Source of the DNA: Paenibacillus hamazuiensis
GTDB lineage: Bacteria > Bacillota > Bacilli > Paenibacillales > NBRC-103111
NCBI RefSeq assembly: GCF_023276405.1
Contig: NZ_JALRMO010000001.1
Location: 3,038,001 to 3,102,000 of the forward strand
Direction of reading: 5' to 3'
DNA length: 64,000 nucleotides
Positions 55,025 to 64,000 of the stretch are shown here, in pieces; the stretch's first letter is position 1, and each line of letters starts with the position of its first letter. The position numbers and the translations under genes are program-made. Under the pieces are notes generated by a model. It was given only the letters and a program-made list of their open reading frames with translations. It was not told the DNA's origin and ran no database searches.

Positions 55025-57054
55025 AAGTTGACAACCCCCATGCTTTGAATTTCAACGCTCGGCTCAAGTTCGCTGTAGGACAGAACCGGAATTTCCTGCA
55101 TCGTCCTCTCCAGCAATTGGCGCAGGTACATGCGAATGGTCGGGGATGTAAGAACGATCGGCTGTTGACCGGATTGAAGCAGCTTGTTTACTTGCTCGCT
55201 CAACCGCTGGTATATGATCTGCGATGAAGTCGGATCCAGCGCAAGATAACTTCCCTGATCGCTTTGCTGCACCGATTCCGCAATTTTTTTCTCGAGCTGC
55301 GGACCGATTGTGATCACTTTGAGCGTATCGCCCGCCGCCGCAAACTGCTGGGTGATTTGCCTCGATAAAGCTTGTCTGACATACTCAGTCAAAATTTCCG
55401 GATCCTTCGTGTAGGAACCGTAATCGGCCAAAGTTTCCAGTATGGTGACCAGATCGCGGACCGATATTTTTTCCTTGAGCAGCTTCGCAAGCACTTTTTG
55501 CACATCTCCGATGGATAACACGCTCGGGATAAGATCGTCGACAAGTGCCGGGTAATTTTCCTTGACGTTTTCCACGAGCGCTTTCGTTTCCTGGCGTCCG
55601 ATCAGCTCGTGTGCGTGTTTCTTGATCACTTCGGTCAAATGGGTGGCGACGACCGAAGGCGGGTCGACGACCGTATACCCGGAAAGTTCCGCTCTTTCCT
55701 TCGTATTTTCGTCTATCCACAGGGCCGGAAGTCCGAAGGCCGGTTCTGTGGTCTCTATCCCGGTTACGGAATCGTCATCTATCCCCGGACTCATTGCCAA
55801 GTAGTGATTAAGTAATAATTCACCGCGAGCGACCATATTTCCTTTAATTTTGATAACATATTCGTTCGGTTTTAGTTGAATATTGTCGCGAATCCGTATG
55901 ACCGGAACGACGATTCCCAGTTCGAGAGCGCACTGTCTCCGGATCAGGATAATTCGGTCGAGTAAATCGCCGCCTTGCTGCGTATCGGCGAGCGGAATGA
56001 GCCCATAGCCGAATTCGAATTCGATTGGATCCACCTGAAGCAGCCCGATGACGCTTTCCGGGCTTCGCACTTCCTCGATTTGCTGCTCTTCTTCCATCTG
56101 CTCCACCTCCACCTGCTTGCGGGCCTGCGTTTGCTGCATTTTATGAGCGGCAAACCCGAGAAGCACGGCGATCGGAATCGCAATATACCAGTGGATCGGA
56201 GTAAAGATGCCGAGTACGGCAATCGTCCCTGCGACGATGTACAGCAGCTTCGGATAAGATAAAATTTGCGAAGTCAAGTCTTGAGCCAAATTGCCGTCCG
56301 ACGTTGCGCGGGTAACGATAAGTCCTGCAGCCGTCGAAATAAGCAGCGCCGGGATTTGGCTGACAAGACCGTCGCCGATCGTCAGAATCGAATATATTTG
56401 TCCGGCTTCGGAAATCGACATGCCTTTCATCGACATGCCGATAATGAGGCCGCCCAACAGGTTTATTATCAGGATAATAATGCCGGCAATGGCATCCCCT
56501 TTTACGAATTTGCTCGCACCGTCCATGGCGCCGTAAAAATCCGCTTCCTTGGAAATTCTTTCCCTGCGCTCCTTGGCCTGCTGCTCGTTAATCATCCCTG
56601 CATTCAGGTCGGCATCGATACTCATTTGCTTGCCGGGCATCGCATCGAGCGTAAAACGTGCGGCCACCTCGGCAACGCGCTCAGAACCTTTGGTTATAAC
56701 GATAAACTGCACCAGAACCAAAATGATAAATACGACAAAGCCCACAATAATATTTCCCTGGGCGACGAAAGAACCAAAGGTTCTGACCACACTGCCCGCT
56801 TCGGCGTGAGCCAGTATGTTTCTTGTTGTCGATACGTTGAGCGCCAAGCGAAATAAAGTTGTGATTAACAACAGGGAAGGAAAAATTGAAAACTGAAGCG
56901 CATCCTGCGTATTCATCCCGACGAGAATGATCAGCAAAGCGACTGAGATGTTGATGATGAGCAGGACATCCAGCAACCAGATGGGCAGCGGCAATACCAT
57001 CATCAATACGATGCCGATAATGCCGATCAATACAACAAGATCTTTCGCTCTCAT
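55021..57054 (-). CDS. flhA: Flagellar export gate protein FlhA
   Basis: Forms the nonameric export gate. The 677-aa protein has eight predicted membrane helices (1-310), the FHIPEP-family segment RFTLDAMPGKQMSIDADLNAG and SKEADFYGAMDGASKFVKGDAIAG, and a large cytoplasmic domain (about 345-677) that receives export substrates. In the flhB-flhA-flhF series. Confidence 0.96.
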   Translation of the reverse strand: MRAKDLVVLIGIIGIVLMMVLPLPIWLLDVLLIINISVALLIILVGMNTQDALQFSIFPSLLLITTLFRLALNVSTTRNILAHAEAGSVVRTFGSFVAQGNIIVGFVVFIILVLVQFIVITKGSERVAEVAARFTLDAMPGKQMSIDADLNAGMINEQQAKERRERISKEADFYGAMDGASKFVKGDAIAGIIILIINLLGGLIIGMSMKGMSISEAGQIYSILTIGDGLVSQIPALLISTAAGLIVTRATSDGNLAQDLTSQILSYPKLLYIVAGTIAVLGIFTPIHWYIAIPIAVLLGFAAHKMQQTQARKQVEVEQMEEEQQIEEVRSPESVIGLLQVDPIEFEFGYGLIPLADTQQGGDLLDRIILIRRQCALELGIVVPVIRIRDNIQLKPNEYVIKIKGNMVARGELLLNHYLAMSPGIDDDSVTGIETTEPAFGLPALWIDENTKERAELSGYTVVDPPSVVATHLTEVIKKHAHELIGRQETKALVENVKENYPALVDDLIPSVLSIGDVQKVLAKLLKEKISVRDLVTILETLADYGSYTKDPEILTEYVRQALSRQITQQFAAAGDTLKVITIGPQLEKKIAESVQQSDQGSYLALDPTSSQIIYQRLSEQVNKLLQSGQQPIVLTSPTIRMYLRQLLERTMQEIPVLSYSELEPSVEIQSMGVVNL

Positions 57055-57089
57055 TGCAGATGTCCTCCTTTCCAGAATAAATTAAGCCG

Positions 57090-58181
57090 TTAATTGGCTT
57101 TGCCTTTGATTTTGTATACGTATGCCAGCACCTCGGCGACCGCTTGAAACAAATCGGCGGGTATCGATTCCCCGATTTCCACCTGTGCATACAGCGCCCG
57201 TGCCAGCGGTTTATTTTCCATGATAATAATGCCTTCTTGCTCGGCAAGCTCGCGAATTTTCAGCGCTACGTAGTCGGTCCCTTTGGCGATCACGGTCGGC
57301 GCTTGCATTTGCTTAGCGTCATATTGCAAAGCCACGGCAAAGTGCGTCGGGTTTGTGATGACCACATCCGCTTTCGGCACCTCCTGCATCATCCGCTGCA
57401 TGGCCATTTTTCTTTGTCGCTCGCGGATCTTGCCCTTGATCAGCGGATCGCCTTCCGATTTCTTAAATTCATCCTTAATGTCCTGCTTCGACATGCGCAA
57501 GCTTTTTTCGTATTCGAACTTTTGATAGATCAGGTCGAAGACCGACATTATAATCAAAATCAATCCGATTTTTACACCTAAATTCAAGGTGAGCGACGCC
57601 GTAAACGTAAATATGTTCTCGAGCGGTATACGCGCGAGGTCCATCAGGCTCGATTTTTCTTTCCACAATGTCGTAAACACAACCACACCGATGATGGTCA
57701 ATTTGAATACCGACTTCAATAATTCAATGGTGGTCCGGATCGAAAAAAATTTTTTCGCCCCTTCGATCGGATTCAGCTTTTCAAACTTCGGAATAAGCGG
57801 ATCTGTCGTCATCAGGAAACCGAATTGCAAATAGTTTCCGAGCACTGCAATTACGACGGTCAGTATAAAAATCGGGGCCAGAATTATAAGCGTCTGCATT
57901 GTCAGCTGATAAAACAAAACTTCCGTATTGCCCGCGGTAATATCCCAATTCAAATAATCGTTGAATATCGATCTGAACATATGAACGATTTGCTGCTTCA
58001 TATATCCGCCAAACATATAAAAACCTAAAAAAGAAAAAAACAGAATAAATGCGGCCGGCAGCTCCATGCTTTTCGCAACCTGGCCCTTTTGCCTGGCATC
58101 CTGCCTCTTCTTGGGAGTCGCGGGTTCCGTTTTTTCACCAGCAAATAACTGAAGATCCACCTGCAAAGCAAACCGCTGCAC
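57090..58181 (-). CDS. flhB: Flagellar export switch protein FlhB
   Basis: Controls export substrate switching. The 363-aa protein has a short N-terminal stretch ending GEKTEPATPKKRQDARQKG, four membrane helices and the autocleavage site NPTH near residue 275 (VVITNPTHFAVAL). Start: GTG at 58181 after AGGAGG. Confidence 0.96.
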   Translation of the reverse strand: MQRFALQVDLQLFAGEKTEPATPKKRQDARQKGQVAKSMELPAAFILFFSFLGFYMFGGYMKQQIVHMFRSIFNDYLNWDITAGNTEVLFYQLTMQTLIILAPIFILTVVIAVLGNYLQFGFLMTTDPLIPKFEKLNPIEGAKKFFSIRTTIELLKSVFKLTIIGVVVFTTLWKEKSSLMDLARIPLENIFTFTASLTLNLGVKIGLILIIMSVFDLIYQKFEYEKSLRMSKQDIKDEFKKSEGDPLIKGKIRERQRKMAMQRMMQEVPKADVVITNPTHFAVALQYDAKQMQAPTVIAKGTDYVALKIRELAEQEGIIIMENKPLARALYAQVEIGESIPADLFQAVAEVLAYVYKIKGKAN

Positions 58182-58202
58182 CTCGCGCTCCTCCTCTCCA
58201 AG

Positions 58203-59000
58203 TTATCTGGGTGTGGTCGCCGAGTTTCCGAGAACATTCGTCAATTTTTGCAGCGAGTCGAACATGGAGGCAAACAAATCCTGAAATATCAGGAGAAAAC
58301 CCGGAAATAACAGGATGAGCAAAACAAATCCGATAAAAATTTTGAGCGGCATCCCTAACGCAAAGATGTTAAACTGCGGCGCCACCCTGGCCAAAAAACC
58401 AAGTCCTACATCCGTCAAGAAAAAAGCGACGATCAGCGGAGCCGCCATCTGCAGGCTCAGAGCGAACACCATAGCAAACGTCCGCAGCATAAACTCGGAA
58501 ATTTGCCCGCCGTACACCTTCGCAAACGTCTCGTTATTCAGCGGAACCCACTGATAGCTTTCCATAATCGCTTTGAGCAAAAAATGGTGGCCGTTTAACG
58601 ATAAAAACAGCAGCATGGCGATCATGTACTTGAAGTTGCCGAGCATCGGACTCGAAGCTCCGGTCATGGGATCGATGACGTTCGCAATGCCGAATCCCAT
58701 CTGAATGTCGATAAAGGAACCGGCGATTTGTACTGCGGTAAAAAACATATAGGCAATAAATCCCAAGATGATGCCGATCAGCAGTTCTCTTACGATCGAA
58801 AGCCAGTAGAGCGAGTCGAAGGTCACGCTGCTCGAAAATCCCACCATGCTGAAGGTGATAAACGTGATAAAACATATGAACCCGATTTTAAAGGGTGCCG
58901 GCACGTTTCGCGAAGAAAACACCGGCGCCACGACAAAGAACGATGAAATCCGACAAAAAACGAGCAGAAGTCCGGGAAAATATTGAGTGATAAACTCCAT
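58203..59000 (-). CDS. fliR: Flagellar export protein FliR
   Basis: The 265-aa membrane protein has about six hydrophobic segments, with the FliR pattern PLLVFCRISSFFVVAPVFSSRNVP at the start and QMGFGIANVIDPMTG in the middle. With FliP and FliQ it forms the export channel. Four-base gap after fliQ. Confidence 0.95.
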   Translation of the reverse strand: MEFITQYFPGLLLVFCRISSFFVVAPVFSSRNVPAPFKIGFICFITFITFSMVGFSSSVTFDSLYWLSIVRELLIGIILGFIAYMFFTAVQIAGSFIDIQMGFGIANVIDPMTGASSPMLGNFKYMIAMLLFLSLNGHHFLLKAIMESYQWVPLNNETFAKVYGGQISEFMLRTFAMVFALSLQMAAPLIVAFFLTDVGLGFLARVAPQFNIFALGMPLKIFIGFVLLILLFPGFLLIFQDLFASMFDSLQKLTNVLGNSATTPR

Positions 59001-59004
59001 AACG

Positions 59005-59274
59005 TCAACCTATGAACTTGTACAAATTGTTTAACAGATTAAACGTAAACTCTACAAGCGTAGTCAAGATCCACGGTCCGAATATAAGAATGGACAACAG
59101 CACGACTACGATTTTAGGAACGAAGGCCAAGGTTTGCTCTTGAATTTGCGTAGTCGCCTGGAAAATACTTATGACCAGTCCGACCACCAAAGCAAGAACA
59201 AGCATTGGGGCGCTTGCCTTCAGCGTGGTATACACCGCTTCGCCGGCCAGACGAATAATAAACTCCGAGCTCAC
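59005..59274 (-). CDS. fliQ: Flagellar export protein FliQ
   Basis: 89 aa, two membrane helices, with FQATTQIQEQTLAFVPKIV typical of FliQ. Start GTG at 59274 after AGGAGG. Part of the FliPQR export channel. Confidence 0.95.
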   Translation of the reverse strand: MSSEFIIRLAGEAVYTTLKASAPMLVLALVVGLVISIFQATTQIQEQTLAFVPKIVVVLLSILIFGPWILTTLVEFTFNLLNNLYKFIG

Positions 59275-59297
59275 ATCTTATTCCTCCTACCGCATCG

Positions 59298-60059
59298 TCA
59301 TGAGTTGTAGCTGAGCAGCAGCGACTTGACGACGAGATACCAGCCGTCAACCAGTATGAACAGCAAAATTTTAAAAGGCAGCGAAATCATGACGGGCGGC
59401 AGCATCATCATGCCCATCGCCATCAGCGTACTAGCCACCACCATGTCGATGACAAGAAAAGGGATAAAAATCATGAAGCCCATTTGGAACGCCGTCTTCA
59501 GCTCACTGATCGCATAAGCCGGGATCAAAGCCGTTATCGGCGTATCTTCCACTCCGCTTGGCGGGTCAGCCTTTGTATAATCCAAAAACAACTTCAGGTC
59601 CTTTTGCCGGGTATGCTCGAACATAAATTGCTTGATCGGCAGCGCAGCTCTTTCGAGTGCGGTCGTTTGGTTGATTTGCCCGTTTAAATAAGGCTGCAGC
59701 GCATTTTGGTTAATCTCGCCCAAAGTCGGAGCCATAATGAAGAAGGTCAAAAACAAAGCCAATCCGACAAGTACCTGGTTTGGCGGCATCTGCTGCGTCC
59801 CAAGCGAAGTTCTGACGAAGCCCAAAACGATGACGATGCGCGTAAAGCTGGTCATAAGTACGAGTATGCCCGGAGCAATGCTCAGTACAGTGATCAGCAA
59901 AAGAATGGAGACCGTGCTCGAAGCGCCCGTTGCGGAATCGGCATTGCCAATATTGACACTGACGCCCGGAATAGGGTCGGCCGCAAACGCAGATTGGCTC
60001 CACAGCGAAAAAACAATGAAAAGCAGCAGGGTAACTTTGAGTGCGGTATTTATTTTCAT
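59298..60059 (-). CDS. fliP: Flagellar export protein FliP
   Basis: The 253-aa protein has a cleavable signal peptide (residues 1-27), then membrane helices with LMTSFTRIVIVLGFVRTSLGTQQMPPNQVLVGLALFLTFF and PFLVIDMVVASTLMAMGMMMLPPVMISLPFKILLFILVDGW. It is the core of the export channel. Its ATG overlaps the fliO stop by one base. Confidence 0.96.
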   Translation of the reverse strand: MKINTALKVTLLLFIVFSLWSQSAFAADPIPGVSVNIGNADSATGASSTVSILLLITVLSIAPGILVLMTSFTRIVIVLGFVRTSLGTQQMPPNQVLVGLALFLTFFIMAPTLGEINQNALQPYLNGQINQTTALERAALPIKQFMFEHTRQKDLKLFLDYTKADPPSGVEDTPITALIPAYAISELKTAFQMGFMIFIPFLVIDMVVASTLMAMGMMMLPPVMISLPFKILLFILVDGWYLVVKSLLLSYNS

Positions 60060-60697
60060 TACTTATCATTCAACCGATCTGCTTTTTGTTCATCCATTAA
60101 TTGTTCGACCATCTTTTTGCGATTGGTTACGTTTTGCATTTTGCTCATAAATACTTGCTGAAATGACGAATTCACTTCTTCCAAATCTTCCTCTTGCTTC
60201 CGGCCTCTCCATTTGTTCAGCCAGGTTGCGAATACATCCAAGCTTTGTCCCGTGTTCGCCGGGCTGGACAGCATCTCTTTGATAAACTCCACCTCGTCCT
60301 GATCATCGATCTTTTCGAGGAGCTGAATGTTGTCTCCCACTCCTACGACATAAAGGGATTTCCCAAGCTCGATGACCTGAATCGATTTATTCGTACCGAG
60401 CGGTACCCCGCCTAAGGAACGGAACGATCGGCCGAAGCCAAAAAATTTATTTTTTTGCGATAAAAACTTAATAATTAAGAAAAATAATCCGATAATAACG
60501 ATAAGAAAAAAAATAACTTGAACGATCATCTTAAACGTATCGAAGGAGCTAACCCCAGGATACAAATCCGGGGCCCCGCTGTTTACGGATCCGGTTGTTC
60601 CCGGGTTAGCTTCGGCGAAACACTTCGAGCTCAAACCATTTAAGTAGATGATCCATCCGGCAGACCAACAACTGATTTTGGCAACGAGTCTTTTCAA
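60059..60697 (-). CDS. fliO: Flagellar biosynthesis protein FliO (FliZ)
   Basis: A 212-aa protein with an N-terminal signal-like segment, one strong membrane helix (about 60-80) and a cytoplasmic FliO domain (LGGVPLGTNKSIQVIELGKSLYVVGVGDNIQLLEKI). FliO assists FliP assembly. The start is TTG at 60697 (AAGGG nine bases upstream). The C-terminal tail is basic and about 50 residues longer than in short FliO proteins. Confidence 0.88.
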   Translation of the reverse strand: MKRLVAKISCWSAGWIIYLNGLSSKCFAEANPGTTGSVNSGAPDLYPGVSSFDTFKMIVQVIFFLIVIIGLFFLIIKFLSQKNKFFGFGRSFRSLGGVPLGTNKSIQVIELGKSLYVVGVGDNIQLLEKIDDQDEVEFIKEMLSSPANTGQSLDVFATWLNKWRGRKQEEDLEEVNSSFQQVFMSKMQNVTNRKKMVEQLMDEQKADRLNDK

Positions 60698-60747
60698 TTG
60701 TTACATCCCTTTCGAAAATTTGCAGACTCATTCCTTTGCGCCGGCCA

Positions 60748-61110
60748 TTATCCCAACGTCTTTTTAATAGCCTCGATAACGCGATCTGCCTGGAACGGCT
60801 TCACAATGAAGTCTTTTGCCCCCGCTTGAATCGCATCGATAACCATTGCCTGCTGTCCCATAGCGGAACACATGATCACTTTGGCGTTAGGGTCAATTTT
60901 CTTGATTTCCTTAAGTGCGTTGATGCCATCCATTTCCGGCATCGTAATATCCATCGTTATCAGGTCGGGGCGCAGCTCCTTGAATTTTTCAATAGCCTGG
61001 GCGCCGTCGTTTGCTTCCCCAACTACTTCGTAGCCGTTTTTCGTAAGGATATCACGGATCATCATTCTCATAAACGCTGCATCGTCCACAATTAAAATTC
61101 GGTTAGCCAT
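60748..61110 (-). CDS. cheY: Chemotaxis response regulator CheY
   Basis: A single 120-aa receiver domain: IVDDAAFMRMMI (acidic pocket), phospho-Asp in ITMDITMPEMDG (near 53), CSAMGQQ and the KPF lysine (near 104). Phosphorylated by CheA; binds FliM and FliY. Between fliY and fliO as in B. subtilis. Confidence 0.96.
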   Translation of the reverse strand: MANRILIVDDAAFMRMMIRDILTKNGYEVVGEANDGAQAIEKFKELRPDLITMDITMPEMDGINALKEIKKIDPNAKVIMCSAMGQQAMVIDAIQAGAKDFIVKPFQADRVIEAIKKTLG

Positions 61111-61150
61111 CTGTATACAGTCCTCCTGGAATATAGTTGATAGATGATGT

Positions 61151-62428
61151 TTATTGTAATTTTTGAATGCGATCCCACTGGCTTACAATGTCCGTTACGC
61201 GGACGCCAAAGTTTTCGTCGATAACGACGACTTCGCCCTTGGCAATCAGTTTATTGTTGACCATTATGTCGACAGGTTCGCCGGCAAGCTTATCCAGCTC
61301 AATGATGGATCCTTGCGAAAGCTCTAAAATATCTTTAATGACTTTGTGCGTTCTTCCCAGCTCTACCGTTACCTTGAGCGGTATGTCCAGCAGTAGATTC
61401 AGGTTCGTCTCCTCTGCCTGCGTGAAGGGGGGAGGACCGAATCCTCCGAATTGTGCGGGCTGCACGTTTACATTGCGGTTCATGGCGCCGTATGTTGGAG
61501 GCGGCTGCTGCTGATATACCGGCTGCTGCGGCGGATATGGCTGTTGATACATCGGCTGCTGCGGTGCCATCGGCGGTTGCTGGTACATCGGCTGCTGGTA
61601 GCCGTAATCCGGCTGCGCATAAGGGTCCGGCATAGGCGGAGCCTGGTGCTGCGCAGGAGGCGGAGTATGAACAGGTTCCTTCTCAGCGGGAGCAGGTACA
61701 GGAGCCGTATCCTGAACACTCGTGTCTCCACCGCCCATCAGGATGGAAACCATATCTTTGGCAAACTGAACAGGCAGCAGCTGCATGATCGTGGAATCAA
61801 TCAAATCGCCGATCGTCAGCCGGAATGAAATCTTGATAAATACGTCTTCCTCTGGAAGTGAATCTGCCCCTTTACCCTGAGCCAGGTTCATAATATCGAT
61901 GCCGGGCGGAGAAATGTTGACGAACCGGTTGAATATCGTCGACATGGAAGTGGCCGACGATCCCATCATCTGGTTCATCGCTTCCTGGACGGCGCTGACA
62001 TGAATTTCGCTCAGTTCCGCTCCTTCCTGAACATGACCGTCTCCTCCCATCATCAAATCGGCAATCACCTGGGCATCTCTTGTTTTAATTACAAGCAGGT
62101 TGATGCCGTCGAACCCGTCCACATAATTGACATGAACGGCGACATGAGGTTTCGGAAACTCCTTGTGCAGCTCTTCCTGAGCGATAATGGAAACTTTCGG
62201 CGTTGTGATATCGACTTTTTTGCCAAGCAAGGTAGACAAAGCCGTAGCCGCGCTTCCGAATGTGATGTTGCCTATTTCCCCTAAAGCATCCTGCTCCAAC
62301 GAGGACAAATAGCTGTCGATGCTCAGACCGAACGAACCTTGCCCGCCGCCGTCACCGCTATCCTCCGACGTCTGCCGAAGCAAGGCGTCGATCTCCTCTT
62401 GTGACAAATAATCTTTATTATTCGTCAT
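61151..62428 (-). CDS. fliY: Flagellar switch phosphatase FliY (CheC-FliN fusion)
   Basis: The 425-aa protein has an N-terminal CheY-P-binding motif (LSQEEIDALLRQ), a CheC-type phosphatase domain (about 40-230; LEQDALGEIGNITFGSAATALSTLL and AVQEAMNQMMGSSATSMSTIF), a Pro/Gln/Tyr-rich linker with repeated QQPMYQQP units (about 245-335) and a C-terminal FliN domain (LLLDIPLKVTVELGRTHKVIKDILELSQGSIIELDKLAGEPVDI). It removes phosphate from CheY-P at the motor. Overlaps fliM by 11 bases. Confidence 0.95.
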   Translation of the reverse strand: MTNNKDYLSQEEIDALLRQTSEDSGDGGGQGSFGLSIDSYLSSLEQDALGEIGNITFGSAATALSTLLGKKVDITTPKVSIIAQEELHKEFPKPHVAVHVNYVDGFDGINLLVIKTRDAQVIADLMMGGDGHVQEGAELSEIHVSAVQEAMNQMMGSSATSMSTIFNRFVNISPPGIDIMNLAQGKGADSLPEEDVFIKISFRLTIGDLIDSTIMQLLPVQFAKDMVSILMGGGDTSVQDTAPVPAPAEKEPVHTPPPAQHQAPPMPDPYAQPDYGYQQPMYQQPPMAPQQPMYQQPYPPQQPVYQQQPPPTYGAMNRNVNVQPAQFGGFGPPPFTQAEETNLNLLLDIPLKVTVELGRTHKVIKDILELSQGSIIELDKLAGEPVDIMVNNKLIAKGEVVVIDENFGVRVTDIVSQWDRIQKLQ

Positions 62429-63416
62429 GTTCTTCTGCTCCTTCGTGGATAATTTCGGCGATCTGCACGGCCATTTTGCCTCTTGCAGTACCCGGGCTGC
62501 CTCTGAACTTCAATTTTTCTCCCAATTTGATATCAAGCAGCTCATCCACTGGTTTATTTAATGAAATGACATCTCCGACGGACAAATTCAAAAATTCGTG
62601 CACGGAAATGACAGAATTGCCGAGCTCGGCGATTATCGGCAGCTTGGCTTTATGCAGCCGTGATTGCAATGCGGTAATTTCCTCCGGAGCTCTCGTTTTT
62701 TTCTGAGAAACGAACCAGTGGTGTACCGACAATCTGGGCATAATCGGCTCAATGACGACATGAGGGATACAAAGGTTGATCATGCCGGTCGTATCGCCGA
62801 TTTTCGTGCTGAGCGAAATCAGAGCAATCGTTTCGTTGGGCGATACGATTTGCATGAACTGAGGGTTCGTCTCCAGCGCCTCGAGCCGGGGGGAAAGGTC
62901 TATGACCGTTTTCCAGGCTTCCTGCAAGCTTTCAAAAGCTCTGCTGAATATACGCTCCATGACGATAGTTTCAATTTCAGTCAGAGCGGTAATCTTTGAC
63001 GGCGACGTGCCCGAACCTCCGAGCAGCCGATCCAGCATGGCAAAAGCCACATTCGGGTGAACCTCCAGAACCATCCTTCCTTCAAGCGGCTCGGCCTCGA
63101 AAATATTCAAGATCGTCATCTTCGGAATGGAACGGATAAATTCGTCGTAAGGCAGCTGTTCCACTTGAACGACATTGATTTGTACGAATGTGCGGAGCTG
63201 CGCCGAAAAATACGTCGTTAAATAACGGGCAAAATTTTCATGGATTCTGGTTAAACTGCGGATGTGGTCTTTTGAAAATCGAACCGCTCTTTTAAAATCG
63301 TACGCACGGACCTTCTTCTGCGTCTCTTCTTTTTTCAGTTCTTCCGCATCCATTTCACCGGAAGAAAGCGCAGCAAGCAAGGCGTCTATCTCGTTCTGTG
63401 AAAGTACATCTACCAT
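62418..63416 (-). CDS. fliM: Flagellar motor switch protein FliM
   Basis: The 332-aa C-ring protein has the CheY-P-binding N-terminus (LSQNEIDALLAAL), a CheC-like middle domain and a C-terminal FliN-like domain (FLNLSVGDVISLNKPVDELLDIKLGEKLKFRGSPGT). GGGGGTGA precedes the ATG. Between fliL and fliY. Confidence 0.96.
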   Translation of the reverse strand: MVDVLSQNEIDALLAALSSGEMDAEELKKEETQKKVRAYDFKRAVRFSKDHIRSLTRIHENFARYLTTYFSAQLRTFVQINVVQVEQLPYDEFIRSIPKMTILNIFEAEPLEGRMVLEVHPNVAFAMLDRLLGGSGTSPSKITALTEIETIVMERIFSRAFESLQEAWKTVIDLSPRLEALETNPQFMQIVSPNETIALISLSTKIGDTTGMINLCIPHVVIEPIMPRLSVHHWFVSQKKTRAPEEITALQSRLHKAKLPIIAELGNSVISVHEFLNLSVGDVISLNKPVDELLDIKLGEKLKFRGSPGTARGKMAVQIAEIIHEGAEEHDE

Positions 63417-63459
63417 ATAGAGTCACCCCCTTTAAAGCCAATTGAAAAACATGGAACCG

Positions 63460-63936
63460 TTACTGCAGCACTTTATCGGTAATCCATATTTGGACTAACT
63501 TGCCCTGCGTAAGCAAAGGGTTCATCTTGTTCATCAAAACGGCGTTTAACTGATCGGCGCCTTTGCTTCCTTGAATTTGTTCAACAGTCATGTCAGCCAA
63601 CGTCTGGATAATGATCGCTTTCATTTTAAAGTCGAGCTTCTCAAATTCGTCTTTCGCTTTTTTGTTTTCGAGTTCGAACGCGAAGCTCGCTTTAATAAAT
63701 TTGTCGTTTCCGGATAAATTGGTCAAAATATCTTTAATGATTACCGTATTTTCCTTCGATTCGTCCGCTGTCAGCTTTTTGGCAGGCTTTACTTCCTTTA
63801 CGGAAGTTTGCGCCGCTTCCTGCGGGCTCTGCGTAGATTTCTCCATGTAGTTCCATAAAACAAAAGCAGCAGTCAAAATCAAGGTTATAGCAATCAATAT
63901 GGCGATCACCATAATAAATACTTTACTTTTAAGCAA
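63460..63936 (-). CDS. fliL: Flagellar basal-body-associated protein FliL
   Basis: A 158-aa protein with one membrane helix (residues 7-30) and a periplasmic-side FliL domain ending LNAVLMNKMNPLLTQGKLVQIWITDKVLQ. FliL stabilises stators. The start is TTG at 63936, six bases after GGAGGGG and directly next to the upstream stop codon. Confidence 0.93.
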   Translation of the reverse strand: MLKSKVFIMVIAILIAITLILTAAFVLWNYMEKSTQSPQEAAQTSVKEVKPAKKLTADESKENTVIIKDILTNLSGNDKFIKASFAFELENKKAKDEFEKLDFKMKAIIIQTLADMTVEQIQGSKGADQLNAVLMNKMNPLLTQGKLVQIWITDKVLQ

Positions 63937-64000
63937 CTACAACCCCTCCGAATCCAAGCTCTTGATCGTTGCATTGACGGCTCCGATCGACTGCATGTAG
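63937..64000 (-). CDS. C-terminal end of an FlbD/SwrD-like gene, partial
   Basis: The last 20 codons of a frame entering from the window edge read YMQSIGAVNATIKSLDSEGL and stop with TAG at 63937. The place directly before fliL is that of flbD/swrD (ylzI) in B. subtilis, and the length of the tail is compatible. The assignment rests mainly on position. Confidence 0.55.
   Translation of the reverse strand, partial: YMQSIGAVNATIKSLDSEGL

Overview
The window is a chromosomal segment of a flagellated, spore-forming Gram-positive bacterium, most likely Paenibacillus or a close relative in Paenibacillaceae. The reasons are the gene order, which follows the Bacillus subtilis block spoIIIE ... infB ... 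polC ... rpsB ... sigD ... fla/che almost gene for gene; spore genes (sleB, dpaAB); strong AGGAGG ribosome sites; frequent TTG starts; and nrnA (instead of ylxP) between rbfA and truB. Every gene is on the minus strand, so transcription runs from high to low coordinates. No tRNA, rRNA, CRISPR array, prophage or cargo island was seen.

Layout in transcription order. 64000-43730: the fla/che operon, from the end of an flbD/swrD-like gene through fliL-fliM-fliY-cheY-fliO-fliP-fliQ-fliR-flhB-flhA-flhF-flhG-cheB-cheA-cheW-cheC-cheD, a small membrane protein, sigD, a FapA (DUF342) protein, a small unknown protein, a SwrB-like protein and an MltG-like fragment, closed by a terminator. 43701-36473: rpsB, tsf, pyrH-frr, uppS-cdsA-dxr, rseP-proS (translation factors, isoprenoid and phospholipid synthesis, membrane proteolysis). 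34814-30507: polC. 30170-21800: rimP-nusA-rnpM-ylxQ-infB-rbfA-nrnA-truB-ribF from one clear promoter. 21792-15715: rpsO, pnp, ylxY, a M16 peptidase and dut. 15262-10327: dpaA-dpaB-asd-dapG-dapA, which carries aspartate to dipicolinate for spores. Then rnjB, tepA-ylzJ, ftsK, a group IIC intron, sleB and the start of a YmfF-type M16 gene.

The coding part is conserved and mostly ordinary. The unexplained material lies between genes in the first 30 kb. (1) A dispersed 125-285 bp element, present as four recognisable copies plus one split copy, is built from GC-rich head hairpins and one or two long hairpins. Their arms differ between copies but keep pairing, and their loops are usually TGNC. (2) A separate small cassette sits directly against the ribosome-binding sites of the M16 gene at 17453 and of cheW. 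It can fold into two mutually exclusive hairpins, and one variant unit has compensating changes. (3) A nested palindrome of GGAACT-type half-sites lies inside the split copy of the first element. (4) A group IIC intron is inserted exactly in the T-tract of the ftsK terminator. These are the best candidates for something undescribed.

Matches to B. subtilis and to protein families are from memory of those families. No searches, folding or alignments were run.
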